From: Streptomyces pactum
GTDB taxonomy: Bacteria; Actinomycetota; Actinomycetes; Streptomycetales; Streptomycetaceae
DNA: 64,000 nucleotides
Assembly: GCF_002005225.1 (NCBI RefSeq)
Contig: NZ_CP019724.1
Coordinates: 5,783,501 to 5,847,500 of the forward strand
Direction: 5' to 3'
Below the pieces are notes generated by a model. The model had not been told where the DNA came from. It made no database searches and worked only from the letters and a program-made list of their open reading frames with translations. Shown here one piece after another: positions 46,987 to 57,347 of the stretch (position 1 is the first letter of the stretch; every line of letters starts with the position of its first letter). Position numbers and translations under genes: made by a program.

Positions 46987-47176
46987 CCCCCACGGTGCGT
47001 ACGAACTCCGTCCAGGCAGCCGACCCGACGACGATCACCGGGCCGCCGCCCACCTTGCTGTCCCGGACGGGTACGACACCGGGCACTCCGGCGGCGACCT
47101 CGATGCAGTTGCCTCCGTCGCCGTTGCTGTAGGTGCTCTTGCGCCAGATGGCGTCGCTCAGGTCGTACTCGTGCAT
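46943..47176 (-). CDS. DUF397 protein
   Basis: A 77-residue protein with the DUF397 hallmark WRKSTYSNGDGGNCIEVA, then VPVRDSKVGGGPVIVVGSAAW and a C-terminal FVRTVG. DUF397 genes very commonly follow an XRE/DUF5753 regulator in Streptomyces, as here (19-bp overlap), and such pairs are thought to regulate development or act toxin-antitoxin-like; the mechanism is unproven. Its 3' end lies in the inverted duplication. Confidence 0.92.
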   Translation of the reverse strand: MHEYDLSDAIWRKSTYSNGDGGNCIEVAAGVPGVVPVRDSKVGGGPVIVVGSAAWTEFVRTVGAARFLARVVPPRPE

Positions 47177-47988
47177 CGTCTGAAGTCCTCAGCCGCCGAT
47201 CGGACCAGGGCGAGGGACGCCTCCGGCGACAGTGCGGCGCCCCTGATCAGATCGTAGGCTCGGCGTGCACGCTTCACCACCGCTGGATCGTCCAGCAAGC
47301 TCCCCGAAAACGACGTTTCTGTATAGGCGGTTGGCGGCGCGTCCTCGAACTCCATGAGTCTGAGGGACCCGCTGTTGGCGGGGGCGCCGGCCGAGAAGGG
47401 GAACACCTGAAGCAGCACCCTGCGCTCGGCGGCCAGCGCAGCCATGTGATCCAGTGTCTCCGCCGTTGCTCCGGGCCCACCGACCGGTACGTGGAGCACC
47501 GTTTCATGTACCACCGCCCAATACTCGGGCCGTGTAGCGTCCTTGAGGATCCCTGATCGTTCCACCCGAGCGGCGACTCTGTCCTCGACGAACTCGTCCG
47601 TCGCGAACGGATGCGTTGCCAGTGTGAGCGCTCTCGCATAGGTCGGCGCTTGCAGGAGCCCGGGCACCACGGTCGGTTCGAAGTCGTAGACCGTCGAAGC
47701 GAGCCGCTCCAGTTCGACGACCCCCGCGAAGTAATCCGCATACCTGGGATCATCAATCAGCTTCCGGCACAGCCGCTCGAAAATACCGTCGGCTTGTAGC
47801 GTCTCGTCAATCCGCTGAGCGACATCCAACTGCGGTTTCCGAATTGCCTGTTCGAACTGCCCGATGTAACCCCCGGACACGAAAACGCGCGCCCCAAGCT
47901 CCACTTGGGTGATTCCCGCGTCCTCCCGCCGGCGTTTGAGTTCCGTTCCGAAGAACTCCCACGCCGCCTGCCGCGAACCATTGGCCAT
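47158..47988 (-). CDS. XRE-family regulator with DUF5753 domain
   Basis: A 276-residue regulator. FFGTELKRRREDAGITQVELG, then VSGGYIGQFEQAIRKP, is the helix-turn-helix. The DUF5753 C-terminal domain has EPTVVPGLLQAPTYARAL, WAVVHETVLHVPVGGP and LLQVFPFSAGAPANSGS. I use the ATG at 47988. It overlaps the downstream DUF397 gene by 19 bp, so the two are coupled. Two small genes run divergently from 48104. The region looks accessory, with less GC-rich third positions than neighbouring recO. Confidence 0.92.
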   Translation of the reverse strand: MANGSRQAAWEFFGTELKRRREDAGITQVELGARVFVSGGYIGQFEQAIRKPQLDVAQRIDETLQADGIFERLCRKLIDDPRYADYFAGVVELERLASTVYDFEPTVVPGLLQAPTYARALTLATHPFATDEFVEDRVAARVERSGILKDATRPEYWAVVHETVLHVPVGGPGATAETLDHMAALAAERRVLLQVFPFSAGAPANSGSLRLMEFEDAPPTAYTETSFSGSLLDDPAVVKRARRAYDLIRGAALSPEASLALVRSAAEDFRRCTSTT

Positions 47989-48103
47989 AACCAACCACCC
48001 TGTACTGAACCGCACTTGTAGTGCACGTACTCCTGCCGAGTGTAGTCACGACACGGCATTCTGGGGACACGAAGAGTGAAACCGTAAAGGGAAGGGGAGC
48101 ACG

Positions 48104-48310
48104 GTGGAAGCACCACACTCGGCGCTCTGCGTCGGAGAAGCGGAGGACACGGTGAAAGAATTGCGCGCAGCGCTCGCGGAGGCCGGAATTACTCTCCCCT
48201 CCCTCGGGCTCGACCCGGTGAGTCTTGCGCGGGAGGCACCCTGTCCACTCATCGAATTGGGGCGGTGTTCCGTCGAGACCGCGCAGCGACTCGCGGCGGC
48301 GCTGCGATGA
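48104..48310 (+). CDS. Small protein, 68 aa, linked to XRE/DUF397
   Basis: A GTG-started frame after GGGAAGGGGAGC with protein ALCVGEAEDTVKELRAALAE and PSLGLDPVSLAREAPCPLIE, ending GRCSVETAQRLAAALR. Similar small proteins often lie divergent from XRE/DUF397 pairs in Streptomyces (recalled). Function unknown; the ELGRCSVETA segment seems the most conserved part. Its stop overlaps the next ATG. Confidence 0.75.
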   Translation: MEAPHSALCVGEAEDTVKELRAALAEAGITLPSLGLDPVSLAREAPCPLIELGRCSVETAQRLAAALR

Positions 48311-48522
48311 TGCCGCCGGTCGGGGCGTACGCCGTCGACACCCGTACGGGCCGGGTCGGCCTCGTCATGGGCCACGAGGGCCCGTACGTCCAGATGCGCC
48401 CGTACGGCGGGGGCCGGGAATGGGACGCCGACCCGGGTGACGTACGCCACGCCACCCCGTCCGAGCGGCTCAGCGCGGCGACGGCGTACACCAACGCCCG
48501 AAGTCGTGGCGAGGTGCCTTGA
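48307..48522 (+). CDS. Small protein, 71 aa
   Basis: Overlaps the preceding small gene (ATGA), so both are translated together. MMPPVGAYAVDTRTGRVGLV and GHEGPYVQMRPYGGGREWDA are followed by DPGDVRHATPSERLSA. The short beta-rich, glycine-containing sequence is of a type common beside XRE/DUF397 regulators; no function is known. Confidence 0.75.
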   Translation: MMPPVGAYAVDTRTGRVGLVMGHEGPYVQMRPYGGGREWDADPGDVRHATPSERLSAATAYTNARSRGEVP

Positions 48523-48544
48523 GGCATGCGCGAGAATGGACGCC

Positions 48545-49294
48545 ATGAGTCTGTTCCGCGACGACGGCATCGTGCTGCGCACCCAGAAGCTGGGTGAGGC
48601 GGACCGGATCATCACCTTGCTCACGCGCGGTCACGGACGCGTACGCGCCGTGGCGCGCGGGGTGCGGCGGACGAAGTCGAAGTTCGGGGCGCGGCTGGAG
48701 CCGTTCTCACACGTGGACGTGCAGTTCTTCTCCAAGGGGAGCGAGCTGGTCGGGCGCGGGCTGCCGCTGTGCACGCAGAGCGAGACCATCGCGCCCTACG
48801 GTGGCGGGATCGTGACGGACTACGCGCGGTACACCGCCGGGACGGCCATGCTGGAGACGGCCGAGCGGTTCACCGACCACGAGGGCGAGCCGGCGGTGCA
48901 GCAGTACCTGCTGCTGGTGGGCGCGCTGCGGACCCTCGCCCGGGGCGAGCACGCGCCGAACCTCGTGCTGGACGCGTTCCTGCTGCGCTCCCTCGCCGTG
49001 AACGGGTACGCCCCGACCTTCGGGGACTGCGCGAAGTGCGGGATGCCCGGCCCGAACCGGTTCTTCTCGGTCGGCTCGGGCGGCTCCGTCTGCGCCGACT
49101 GCCGGGTGCCCGGCAGCGTCGTACCCTCGCCACAGGCCCTGGAACTGCTCGGGGCGCTGCTCACGGGAGACTGGGAGACCGCGGACGCGTGCGAGCCGCG
49201 GTACGTACGGGAGGGCGGCGGGCTGGTGTCCGCGTACCTCCACTGGCATCTGGAGCGCGGCCTGCGCTCCTTGCGATACGTCGAGAAATCCTGA
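48545..49294 (+). CDS. recO: DNA repair protein RecO
   Basis: A 249-residue RecO: N-terminal OB fold ([40 protein letters not shown]), helical C-terminal part, and a zinc-ribbon CAKCG...CADC pair. RecO loads RecA with RecR onto SSB-coated DNA. The ATG at 48545 gives the typical [11 protein letters not shown] start. uppS follows by 16 bp, a conserved actinobacterial pairing. Confidence 0.95.
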   Translation: MSLFRDDGIVLRTQKLGEADRIITLLTRGHGRVRAVARGVRRTKSKFGARLEPFSHVDVQFFSKGSELVGRGLPLCTQSETIAPYGGGIVTDYARYTAGTAMLETAERFTDHEGEPAVQQYLLLVGALRTLARGEHAPNLVLDAFLLRSLAVNGYAPTFGDCAKCGMPGPNRFFSVGSGGSVCADCRVPGSVVPSPQALELLGALLTGDWETADACEPRYVREGGGLVSAYLHWHLERGLRSLRYVEKS

Positions 49295-49310
49295 AGGAGA
49301 CGAGAGACAC

Positions 49311-50159
49311 ATGGCCGTACGCGGGTTCCTGGGGCGTCAGCGCCGGGAGTACAGGACGCCGGAGCAGCACCCGTCCGGCGCGCGGCCCCCGAACCTCGGT
49401 GAGCTGGTACCGGAGCATGTGGCGATCGTCATGGACGGCAACGGGCGCTGGGCCAAGGAGCGCGGGCTGCCCCGCACCGAGGGGCACAAGGTCGGCGCCG
49501 AGCGGGTGCTGGACGTGCTCCAGGGCGCGATCGAGATGGGCGTGCAGAACATCTCCCTGTACGCCTTCTCCACCGAGAACTGGAAGCGGTCGCCGGACGA
49601 GGTGCGCTTCCTGATGAACTTCAACCGGGACTTCATCCGCAAGACCCGCGACCAGCTCGACGAGCTGGGGATCCGGGTGCGCTGGGTGGGACGGATGCCC
49701 AAGCTGTGGAAGTCGGTGGCCAAGGAGCTCCAGGTCGCCCAGGAGCAGACCAAGGACAACGACAGGCTGACCCTGTACTTCTGCATGAACTACGGCGGGC
49801 GTGCCGAGATCGCCGACGCCGCGCAGGCACTCGCCGAGGACGTGCGGGCCGGGCGGCTCGACCCGTCGAAGGTGAACGAGAAGACGCTCGCGAAGTACCT
49901 GTACTACCCGGACATGCCGGACGTGGACCTGTTCCTGCGCCCGAGCGGGGAACAGCGGACGTCGAACTACCTGCTCTGGCAGAGCGCGTACGCCGAGATG
50001 GTCTTCCAGGACGTCCTGTGGCCCGACTTCGACCGGCGCGACCTGTGGCGGGCCTGCCTGGAGTTCGCCTCCCGGGACCGGCGGTTCGGCGGGGCCATCC
50101 CGAACGAGGAGCTCCTCGCCATGGAGGGCCGCGTGGAGGAATCGTCCAGCCCGTCCTGA
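49311..50159 (+). CDS. uppS: Isoprenyl (undecaprenyl) diphosphate synthase
   Basis: A 282-residue cis-prenyltransferase. [20 protein letters not shown] holds the Asp-x-Asn-Gly pyrophosphate site, [13 protein letters not shown] is the middle helix, and [21 protein letters not shown], then DVLWPDF, is the C-terminal Mg2+ and substrate region. The product feeds cell-wall lipid carrier synthesis. GAAGGAGACGAGAGACAC precedes the ATG. A bidirectional terminator separates it from the convergent zur gene. Confidence 0.95.
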   Translation: MAVRGFLGRQRREYRTPEQHPSGARPPNLGELVPEHVAIVMDGNGRWAKERGLPRTEGHKVGAERVLDVLQGAIEMGVQNISLYAFSTENWKRSPDEVRFLMNFNRDFIRKTRDQLDELGIRVRWVGRMPKLWKSVAKELQVAQEQTKDNDRLTLYFCMNYGGRAEIADAAQALAEDVRAGRLDPSKVNEKTLAKYLYYPDMPDVDLFLRPSGEQRTSNYLLWQSAYAEMVFQDVLWPDFDRRDLWRACLEFASRDRRFGGAIPNEELLAMEGRVEESSSPS

Positions 50160-50203
50160 GTCTGAGGCCGTCAGGCCGTCAGGCCGGGAAACGGGAAAAA
50201 GGA

Positions 50204-50227
50204 GGCCCGGGGCTGCGGCCCCGGGCC
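50204..50227. terminator. Bidirectional terminator between uppS and zur
   Basis: Perfect 10-bp stem GGCCCGGGGC / GCCCCGGGCC with a TGCG loop, preceded by AAAAAGGA and followed by TTGG. It sits in the 76-bp gap between the converging ends of uppS and zur. Confidence 0.88.
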
Positions 50228-50235
50228 TTGGCGGC

Positions 50236-50655
50236 TCAGCCGCCGGAGGCGTTCGCGCAGTCCGCGCAGGTGCCGAAGATCTCCACCGTGTGCGCCACGT
50301 TGACGTAGCCGTGCTCGGCGGCGATGGCCTCCGCCCACTTCTCCACCGCCGGGCCCTCGACCTCGACCGCCTTGCCGCAGGTGCGGCAGACCAGGTGGTG
50401 GTGATGGTCGTCGGTGGAGCAGCGTCGGTAGACGGACTCGCCGTCGGCGGTGCGCAGCACGTCGACCTCACCGGCGTCGGCGAGGGACTGCAGGGTGCGG
50501 TAGACCGTGGTGAGCCCGACCGAGTCGCCCTTGTGCTTGAGCATGTCGTGGAGCTCCTGAGCGCTGCGGAACTCCTCGACCTCCTGGAGGGCCGCCGACA
50601 CGGCGGCCCGCTGCCGGGTGGCGCGGCCCTTCACGGGCGGTCCAGCGGTCGTCAC
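50236..50655 (-). CDS. zur: Zinc uptake regulator Zur (Fur family)
   Basis: A 139-residue Fur-family repressor, the length of the well-studied Streptomyces Zur. The winged helix has TRQRAAVSAALQEVEEFRSA and VGLTTVYRTLQSLADAG; HHHHLVCRTCG and GTCADC supply the metal sites. GAGGAGG precedes the GTG at 50655, so I prefer it over an ATG further upstream. The last gene of the znuA-znuC-znuB-zur operon (58 bp after znuB). Zur with zinc represses zinc-uptake genes. Confidence 0.92.
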   Translation of the reverse strand: MTTAGPPVKGRATRQRAAVSAALQEVEEFRSAQELHDMLKHKGDSVGLTTVYRTLQSLADAGEVDVLRTADGESVYRRCSTDDHHHHLVCRTCGKAVEVEGPAVEKWAEAIAAEHGYVNVAHTVEIFGTCADCANASGG

Positions 50656-50712
50656 CGGTTCCTCCTCACGTCTGCCTTGCCGGGCCATTGTGCCAGCCCG
50701 GCCGGCCGGCAG

Positions 50713-51615
50713 TCAGACGCCGACCTCGTCGGCGGCCCCCCGGGTGGCCGGAATCTTGCACTCCGTCGGATCCGTGGCGGGCTGCGCCGCCCTGAGCTCC
50801 CGCGCGCGTCGCCGGGCCAGTGGCGCCGCCAGCACGGTGAGCAGGACGAACGCGCCGATGGTGAGCAGCACGATGGTCGCGCCGGGCGGCACGTCCTGGT
50901 AGTACGACGTGACCGTGCCGCCGATCGTCACGCTGACACCGATCGCGACGGCGATCGCGAAGGTGGCGGCGAAGCTGCGGGTGAGCTGCTGCGCGGCGGC
51001 CACCGGGACCACCATCAGCGCCGACACCAGCAGCAGCCCGACGACGCGCATCGCGACCGTCACCGTCACCGCGGCGGTGACGGCCGTCAGCAGGTTCAGC
51101 GCGCGCACCGGCAGGCCGGTGACCCGGGCGAACTCCTCGTCCTGGCTGACCGCGAACAACTGGCGGCGCAGGCCGAGGGTGACCAGGACCACGAAGGCCG
51201 CCAGGAGGCAGATCGCGGTGACGTCGGACTCGCTCACCGTCGACAGGGAACCGAAGAGGTACGAGGTGAGGTTGGCGTTGGAGCCCGTCGGCGCGAGGTT
51301 GATGAACATCACGCCGCCGGCCATGCCGCCGTAGAAGAGCATGGCGAGGGCGATGTCGCCGCGGGTCTTGCCGTACCAGCGGATCAGCTCCATGAGGACC
51401 GCGCCGAGTACGGAGACCAGGGTCGCCATCCACACCGGGGACCAGGTGAGCAGGAAGCCGAGGCCGACGCCGGTCATCGCCACGTGGCCGATGCCGTCGC
51501 CCATGAGGGCCTGGCGGCGCTGGACCAGGTAGATGCCGACGGCGGGGGCGGTGATGCCGACCAGGACGGCCGCCAGCAGCGCCCGCTGCATGAAGGCGTA
51601 GTTCAGGATTTCCAT
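50713..51615 (-). CDS. znuB: Zinc ABC transporter permease ZnuB
   Basis: A 300-residue ABC-3 family permease with about eight hydrophobic segments (RALLAAVLVGITAPAVGIYL, AMRVVGLLLVSALMVVPVAA). It has QALMGDGIGHVAMTGVGLGF, the conserved cytoplasmic coupling segment of Znu/Mnt permeases. The ATG overlaps the znuC stop (TGATG). Confidence 0.93.
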   Translation of the reverse strand: MEILNYAFMQRALLAAVLVGITAPAVGIYLVQRRQALMGDGIGHVAMTGVGLGFLLTWSPVWMATLVSVLGAVLMELIRWYGKTRGDIALAMLFYGGMAGGVMFINLAPTGSNANLTSYLFGSLSTVSESDVTAICLLAAFVVLVTLGLRRQLFAVSQDEEFARVTGLPVRALNLLTAVTAAVTVTVAMRVVGLLLVSALMVVPVAAAQQLTRSFAATFAIAVAIGVSVTIGGTVTSYYQDVPPGATIVLLTIGAFVLLTVLAAPLARRRARELRAAQPATDPTECKIPATRGAADEVGV

Positions 51616-52385
51616 CAGCTCAGCAGTCCCGTGCGGATCGGTTCGGCGCCCGCGGGTGCGTGCGGGTGTACGTGGTCGTGGCCGGGCAGCGCGTGCTGGC
51701 CGACGGCCTTCGGGGGCGGGCCGTCGTGCAGGACGCAGCCGTCGCGGAGCACCACGGCCCGGTCGATCAGGGGCTCCAGGGCGCCCAGCTCGTGCAGGAC
51801 GAGGAGGACGGTGGTGCCGGCCGCGACCTGCTCGCGCAGGGTGTCGGCCAGGACCTCCTGGCTGGCCAGGTCGACGCCCGCCATCGGTTCGTCCATGATC
51901 AGCAGCTCGGGTTCGGAGGCGAGCGCGCGGGCGATCAGCACCCGCTGGTGCTGGCCGCCGGAGAGGGCGTTCACCGAGTCCTTGGCCCGGTCCGCCATGC
52001 CGACCAGGCCCAGGGCCCCGCGTACGGCCTCGTGGTCGGCCTTGCGCAGCACGCCGAAGCGGGCGCGGGAGAGGCGGCCGGAGGAGACCACCTCGGTCAC
52101 CGTGGCGGGGACACCGCCCGCGGCCGTGGTGCGCTGCGGGACGTAGCCCACGCGCGCCCAGTCGCCGAAGCGGCGCCGCGGGGTGCCGAACAGCTCGACC
52201 TCGCCGGCCGTGACCGGCACCTGGCCGATGACCGTGCGCACGGCCGTGGACTTGCCCGAGCCGTTGGCGCCGAGCAGCGCCACGACCTCACCGCGTCCCA
52301 CGGTGAGGTCGATACCGCGCAGGACGGGGCGTGAGCCGAGTTCGGCGCGGACGCCGCGCAGGGAAATGACAGGCTCGTCGCTCAC
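51615..52385 (-). CDS. znuC: Zinc ABC transporter ATPase ZnuC
   Basis: A 256-residue ABC ATPase: Walker A GANGSGKST, Q loop VPQRTT, signature LSGGQHQR, Walker B LLIMDEP and the switch His in LVLHE. A His-rich tail, GHDHVHPHAPAG, may bind zinc. GGAGGG lies 5 bp before the GTG at 52385; a GTG at 52415 overlapping the znuA stop is the alternative. Confidence 0.93.
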   Translation of the reverse strand: MSDEPVISLRGVRAELGSRPVLRGIDLTVGRGEVVALLGANGSGKSTAVRTVIGQVPVTAGEVELFGTPRRRFGDWARVGYVPQRTTAAGGVPATVTEVVSSGRLSRARFGVLRKADHEAVRGALGLVGMADRAKDSVNALSGGQHQRVLIARALASEPELLIMDEPMAGVDLASQEVLADTLREQVAAGTTVLLVLHELGALEPLIDRAVVLRDGCVLHDGPPPKAVGQHALPGHDHVHPHAPAGAEPIRTGLLS

Positions 52386-52411
52386 GATGCCCTCCGTAAC
52401 GATCGGTGCGC

Positions 52412-53416
52412 TCACTTGGCGCCGAGGGCGGCCTCGAGCGCCTTGAGGTTGGCCTCCATGACCCCGAAGTAGTCGTCGCCCTTGGACCTGTCGGTGATGC
52501 CCTCCAGCGGGTCGAGGACGTCGGTCTTCAGGCCCGCGTCCTTGGCGAGGGTCTTCGCGGTCTTGTCGGAGACCAGTGTCTCGTAGAAGACGGTGGTGAC
52601 GCCGTCGGCCTTGGCCTCGTCCTGGAGCTCCTTGATCCGGGCGGGGCTGGGCTCGCTCTCCGGATCGAGGCCGTTGATGGCCTCCTGGGTCAGGCCGTAG
52701 CGCTCGGCGAGGTAGCCGAAGGCGGCGTGGTTGGTGAAGAAGACCTTGGTGTCGGTGTCCGCCAGGCCGTCCTTGAACGCCGTGTTCAGGCCGGCCAGCT
52801 TCTTCGCCAGCGCGTCGGCGTTCTCGCGGTAGTCCGCGGCGTTGTCCGGGTCGGCCTTCTCGAAGGCCTTGGCGACGCCCTCGGCGACCTCGGCGTACTT
52901 GACCGGGTCCAGCCAGACGTGCGGGTCGAGGGCGTGCTCCTCCTCCTCGGAGTGCGCCTCCTCGGAGTGCTCCTCTGCGGCGTGCTCCTCCTCGGAGTGG
53001 CCCTCGTCCCCGTGGGCGTGGTCGTGCTCGACGTTCCCGTGGTTCTCGAGCTTGGTCAGCGTGGCCGCGTCGATCTTGGTCTTCACGTCGGCCTGGGCGA
53101 CGGCCTCGTCCACGGCGGGCTGGAGGGACTTCAGGTAGAGCACCGCGTCCGCCTCGCCCATCCGGGCGGTCTGCTTGGCGCTGAGCTCCAGATCGTGCGG
53201 CTCCTGGCCGGGCCCGGTGAGCGTGGTGACGTTCACGTGGTCGCCGCCGATCTGCTCGGCGAGGTACTGCATCGGGTAGAACGACGCGACGACGTCGAAC
53301 TTGTCCGTGTTGCCCGCCGCCGCGCTGTCGCCGGAGCAGGCGGAGAGGGTCCCGAGGCCGAGTGTGGCGGCCGCGGTGACTGCTATGCCGGATATGTGGC
53401 GTCGTCGTACGTTCAT
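52412..53416 (-). CDS. znuA: Zinc-binding lipoprotein ZnuA
   Basis: A 334-residue solute-binding protein. Lipobox L-S-A-C puts the lipidated cysteine at residue 27. The cluster A-1/TroA fold has [15 protein letters not shown], the zinc ligand His74 in QEPHDLELS, a charged His/Glu loop at about 126-161 ([15 protein letters not shown]) typical of zinc transporters, and DPHVWLDP (His166). [13 protein letters not shown] and [10 protein letters not shown] follow. I use the ATG at 53416 ([10 protein letters not shown]) for a normal signal peptide. First gene of the operon; a candidate Zur box lies 22 bp upstream. Confidence 0.94.
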   Translation of the reverse strand: MNVRRRHISGIAVTAAATLGLGTLSACSGDSAAAGNTDKFDVVASFYPMQYLAEQIGGDHVNVTTLTGPGQEPHDLELSAKQTARMGEADAVLYLKSLQPAVDEAVAQADVKTKIDAATLTKLENHGNVEHDHAHGDEGHSEEEHAAEEHSEEAHSEEEEHALDPHVWLDPVKYAEVAEGVAKAFEKADPDNAADYRENADALAKKLAGLNTAFKDGLADTDTKVFFTNHAAFGYLAERYGLTQEAINGLDPESEPSPARIKELQDEAKADGVTTVFYETLVSDKTAKTLAKDAGLKTDVLDPLEGITDRSKGDDYFGVMEANLKALEAALGAK

Positions 53417-53437
53417 GGCATTCATTTTCAACAAATA

Positions 53438-53452
53438 TGGAAACCGTTGTCA
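53438..53452. promoter_or_regulatory. Candidate Zur box upstream of znuA
   Basis: On the minus strand TGACAACGGTTTCCA has the 7-1-7 form of Streptomyces Zur sites (consensus about TGAAAATGATTTTCA), with imperfect symmetry. TTGACA overlaps it, so Zur binding would block a -35. It is 22 bp upstream of znuA. Confidence 0.65.
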
Positions 53453-53586
53453 ACTGGCTGTCGGCCCGTCGGAAGATCGTCGAAGGGGAACCCCGATTTG
53501 GCCGGGGGGCGACCCACGCCGGTAACCTGAAGCATTCTCTGGAAGCATCTCGCTTCGTCGCCCGTCGTCGTAATGAAGAGAGCACC

Positions 53587-54969
<1,383 letters not shown>

Positions 54970-54990
54970 ACGTCCGTTCGCGTTGCCGTA

Positions 54991-55011
54991 CCAGGGGGCT
55001 GCGCCCCCTGG
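54991..55011 (+). terminator. Terminator of glyS
   Basis: Perfect 9-bp stem CCAGGGGGC / GCCCCCTGG with a TGC loop, 21 bp after the glyS stop. Confidence 0.88.
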
Positions 55012-55145
55012 ACCCCGGGCCTGTGCCCACCCGCCGACCGGCTCGGTCGGGAGAGGGGTGAGCGTCCCAGGTCCGTGATTGGCCCCCGATGGAGGATCCC
55101 GAGTGGTCCTCTGCCGGGGGCCGTCGCGTTGTCAGGGTGGTGGGC

Positions 55146-55760
55146 ATGAGCATCGCCTTCCTGCTGACCACCCTCGTGGTCGTCGCGACCCCCGGCACCG
55201 GGGTCGTCTACACCCTCGCCGCGGCCCTCTCGCGCGGGCGCCGTGCGAGTGTCGTCGCCGCTCTCGGGTGCGCGCTCGGCATCGTGCCGCACCTGCTGGC
55301 CACCGTCACCGGGGTCGCGGCGGTGCTGCACGCCAGTGCCACCGCCTTCCAGGTCCTCAAGTACGCCGGCGTGGCCTACCTGCTGTACATGGCGTGGGCC
55401 ACCCTCAGGGACAAGGAGGCGCTCACGGTGCGCGACGAGCGGGCCGCTCCCGTCCCGGCGGGGCGGGTGATCCTGAGGGGTGTGCTGATCAACATCCTGA
55501 ACCCGAAGCTGACGCTGTTCTTCTTCGCCTTCCTGCCGCAGTTCGTGGACCCGGGGCAAGCCGGCGCCCTGCCGCGCATGCTGGTGCTGGGCGGCGTGTT
55601 CATGCTGGTGACCTTCGTGGTGTTCGCCGCGTACGGCGTCCTGGCCGCGTCCGTGCGCAGCCACGTCATCTCCCGGCCGCGGGTGATGGCGTGGCTGCGG
55701 CGGAGCTTCGCGGGGTCGTTCGTGGCGCTCGGGGCGAAGCTGGCGTTCACCGCCCGGTGA
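55146..55760 (+). CDS. LysE-family amino-acid exporter
   Basis: A 204-residue membrane protein of the LysE/RhtB family: six hydrophobic segments, with PGTGVVYTLAAALSRGRRAS (conserved first loop), KYAGVAYLLYMAWATLRDK and LINILNPKLTLFFFAFLPQF near residue 120. It probably exports an amino acid or derivative. Start ATG at 55146 after GGTGGTGGGC; earlier in-frame starts are less likely. Confidence 0.9.
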   Translation: MSIAFLLTTLVVVATPGTGVVYTLAAALSRGRRASVVAALGCALGIVPHLLATVTGVAAVLHASATAFQVLKYAGVAYLLYMAWATLRDKEALTVRDERAAPVPAGRVILRGVLINILNPKLTLFFFAFLPQFVDPGQAGALPRMLVLGGVFMLVTFVVFAAYGVLAASVRSHVISRPRVMAWLRRSFAGSFVALGAKLAFTAR

Positions 55761-55812
55761 GGGGGCGTCAGCGGCCAGGGAGAGCCTTGGCGGTAAGAAG
55801 CGGTGCGGCGGC

Positions 55813-57246
55813 TCAGTCGAGCGTCCGGGGCAGGCGCAGGCTCAGCAGCCCCGTCAGCGCCACCGCGGCCAGTTGGACCAGCAGCGTCGTGATCAGGGCG
55901 TCGCGCATGCCCAGGCCCGGGACGAGGGACAGGAACAGGGAGCCGAGCGTCGCCACACCCAGGGCCAGGGACGACTGCTGAGTGGTGATCATGACGCCGC
56001 TGCCGACGCCCGCGCGGGCGGGCGGGACCTCGGACAGGACGATCCGGAAGACCACGGGGAGCTGGAGCGCCTGCCCGGCACCGGCGACCGCCGCCCCCGG
56101 GAGCAGCTCCACCAGTCCGAGGTCCGGCCAGGAGCGCCAGGCGGCCAGCGTCATCAGGGCCAGCCCCACGCCCTGGAGGACGGCACCGGCCGGCACCACG
56201 CGGGTGCCGTACCGGGCGACCAGCCGGGGGCCGGCCAGGGAGCACAGGAAGAACACCACCGCCAGCGGCGCCAGGGCCAGCCCCGCGTCCACCGGGCCCA
56301 GACCCGCGCCCCGCTGCAACGCCACCGCGATCACGAACATGAAGCCGCTGAAGCCGATCGAGAACGGCACGATGAGCAGCAGCCCCCGCCGCAGCGAGGT
56401 GATCGCGAAGAGGCTCGGCGGGACCAGAGGCGTACGGCCCGCCCGGTCGGCCCCGCGCTCCACCGCGTAGAACGCCGCCGCCACGAACGGGAACGCCGCC
56501 AGCGACAGCCACGTCCACGGCGGCCAGCCCGCCGCCCGGCCCTCGGTGAGCGGGACCAGGAGGGTGAGGAGCGACGCGGCCAGCAGGACCGTGCCGGGGA
56601 GGTCGACCGGCTCCGGGCGCGTGGCGCGGGTCTCCGGGACCGCCCGGACGGCCAGCAGCAGGCCCAGCAGCACGACCGGGACGTTCACCAGGAAGGCGGA
56701 GCGCCACCCCGTGCCGGCGATGTCGGCGGCCACGAGCAAACCGCCCAGGATCTGGCCGGCCACCATCGAGAGGCCGGCCGTGGCCCCGTACAGGCCCATG
56801 GCCTTGGCGCGCCGGGCACCGGACGTGGTCGCCTGGATGGTGGCCAGCACCTGCGGCAGCATCGCGGCGGCCGAGGCGCCCTGCGCCACCCGCGCCGCCA
56901 CCAGGGACCAGGCGTCCGGCGCCAGCCCGCACGCCAGCGAGGTCACCCCGAAGGCCGCCATGCCGCCCAGGAACAGCCGCCGCCGGCCGAACAGGTCGCC
57001 GAGCCGGCCGCCGAGGACGAGCAGGACGGCGTAGGCCACCCCGTATCCGACGACGACGAGTTCCAGGACGGCCTCGCTCGCGGACAGGTCCGCGCCGATG
57101 GCCGGCAGGGCGACGTTGACGATGAAGAAGTCGATGAGGGGGAGTGCCGCGGCCAGCAGCACCGTGAACAGGCCGAGGCCGCCGAGCGCGGGCGGTGGCG
57201 GGGCGGCCGGGCGGACGGGACGGGAGGGGACGGTCGTTTCGGTCAC
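55813..57246 (-). CDS. MFS drug/solute exporter
   Basis: A 477-residue transporter. TM1: GLFTVLLAAALPLIDFFIVN; the MFS signature GGRLGDLFGRRRLFLGGMA; many further TM segments. It resembles the DHA2 exporter at 16.9 kb but is not identical. The GTG at 57246 is divergent from the XRE regulator at 57348, repeating the arrangement near 16 kb. Substrate unknown; the XRE gene probably regulates it. Confidence 0.9.
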   Translation of the reverse strand: MTETTVPSRPVRPAAPPPPALGGLGLFTVLLAAALPLIDFFIVNVALPAIGADLSASEAVLELVVVGYGVAYAVLLVLGGRLGDLFGRRRLFLGGMAAFGVTSLACGLAPDAWSLVAARVAQGASAAAMLPQVLATIQATTSGARRAKAMGLYGATAGLSMVAGQILGGLLVAADIAGTGWRSAFLVNVPVVLLGLLLAVRAVPETRATRPEPVDLPGTVLLAASLLTLLVPLTEGRAAGWPPWTWLSLAAFPFVAAAFYAVERGADRAGRTPLVPPSLFAITSLRRGLLLIVPFSIGFSGFMFVIAVALQRGAGLGPVDAGLALAPLAVVFFLCSLAGPRLVARYGTRVVPAGAVLQGVGLALMTLAAWRSWPDLGLVELLPGAAVAGAGQALQLPVVFRIVLSEVPPARAGVGSGVMITTQQSSLALGVATLGSLFLSLVPGLGMRDALITTLLVQLAAVALTGLLSLRLPRTLD

Positions 57247-57277
57247 GGGGACGAGACTGCGGCGCTTTCCAGGGTGG

Positions 57278-57301
57278 TACCAGAGTGTGCTTGTCCTGGT
57301 A
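57278..57301. promoter_or_regulatory. Candidate operator: TACCAG-N12-CTGGTA
   Basis: Perfect 6-bp inverted repeat in the 101-bp gap between the MFS and XRE genes, with a GGTACC palindrome at its left side. A possible regulator site; inference only. Confidence 0.45.
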
Positions 57302-57347
57302 GAAGAAGTACCTGGCAACAGGGTCCGGAGCGCGGCACCCTGGGTGC

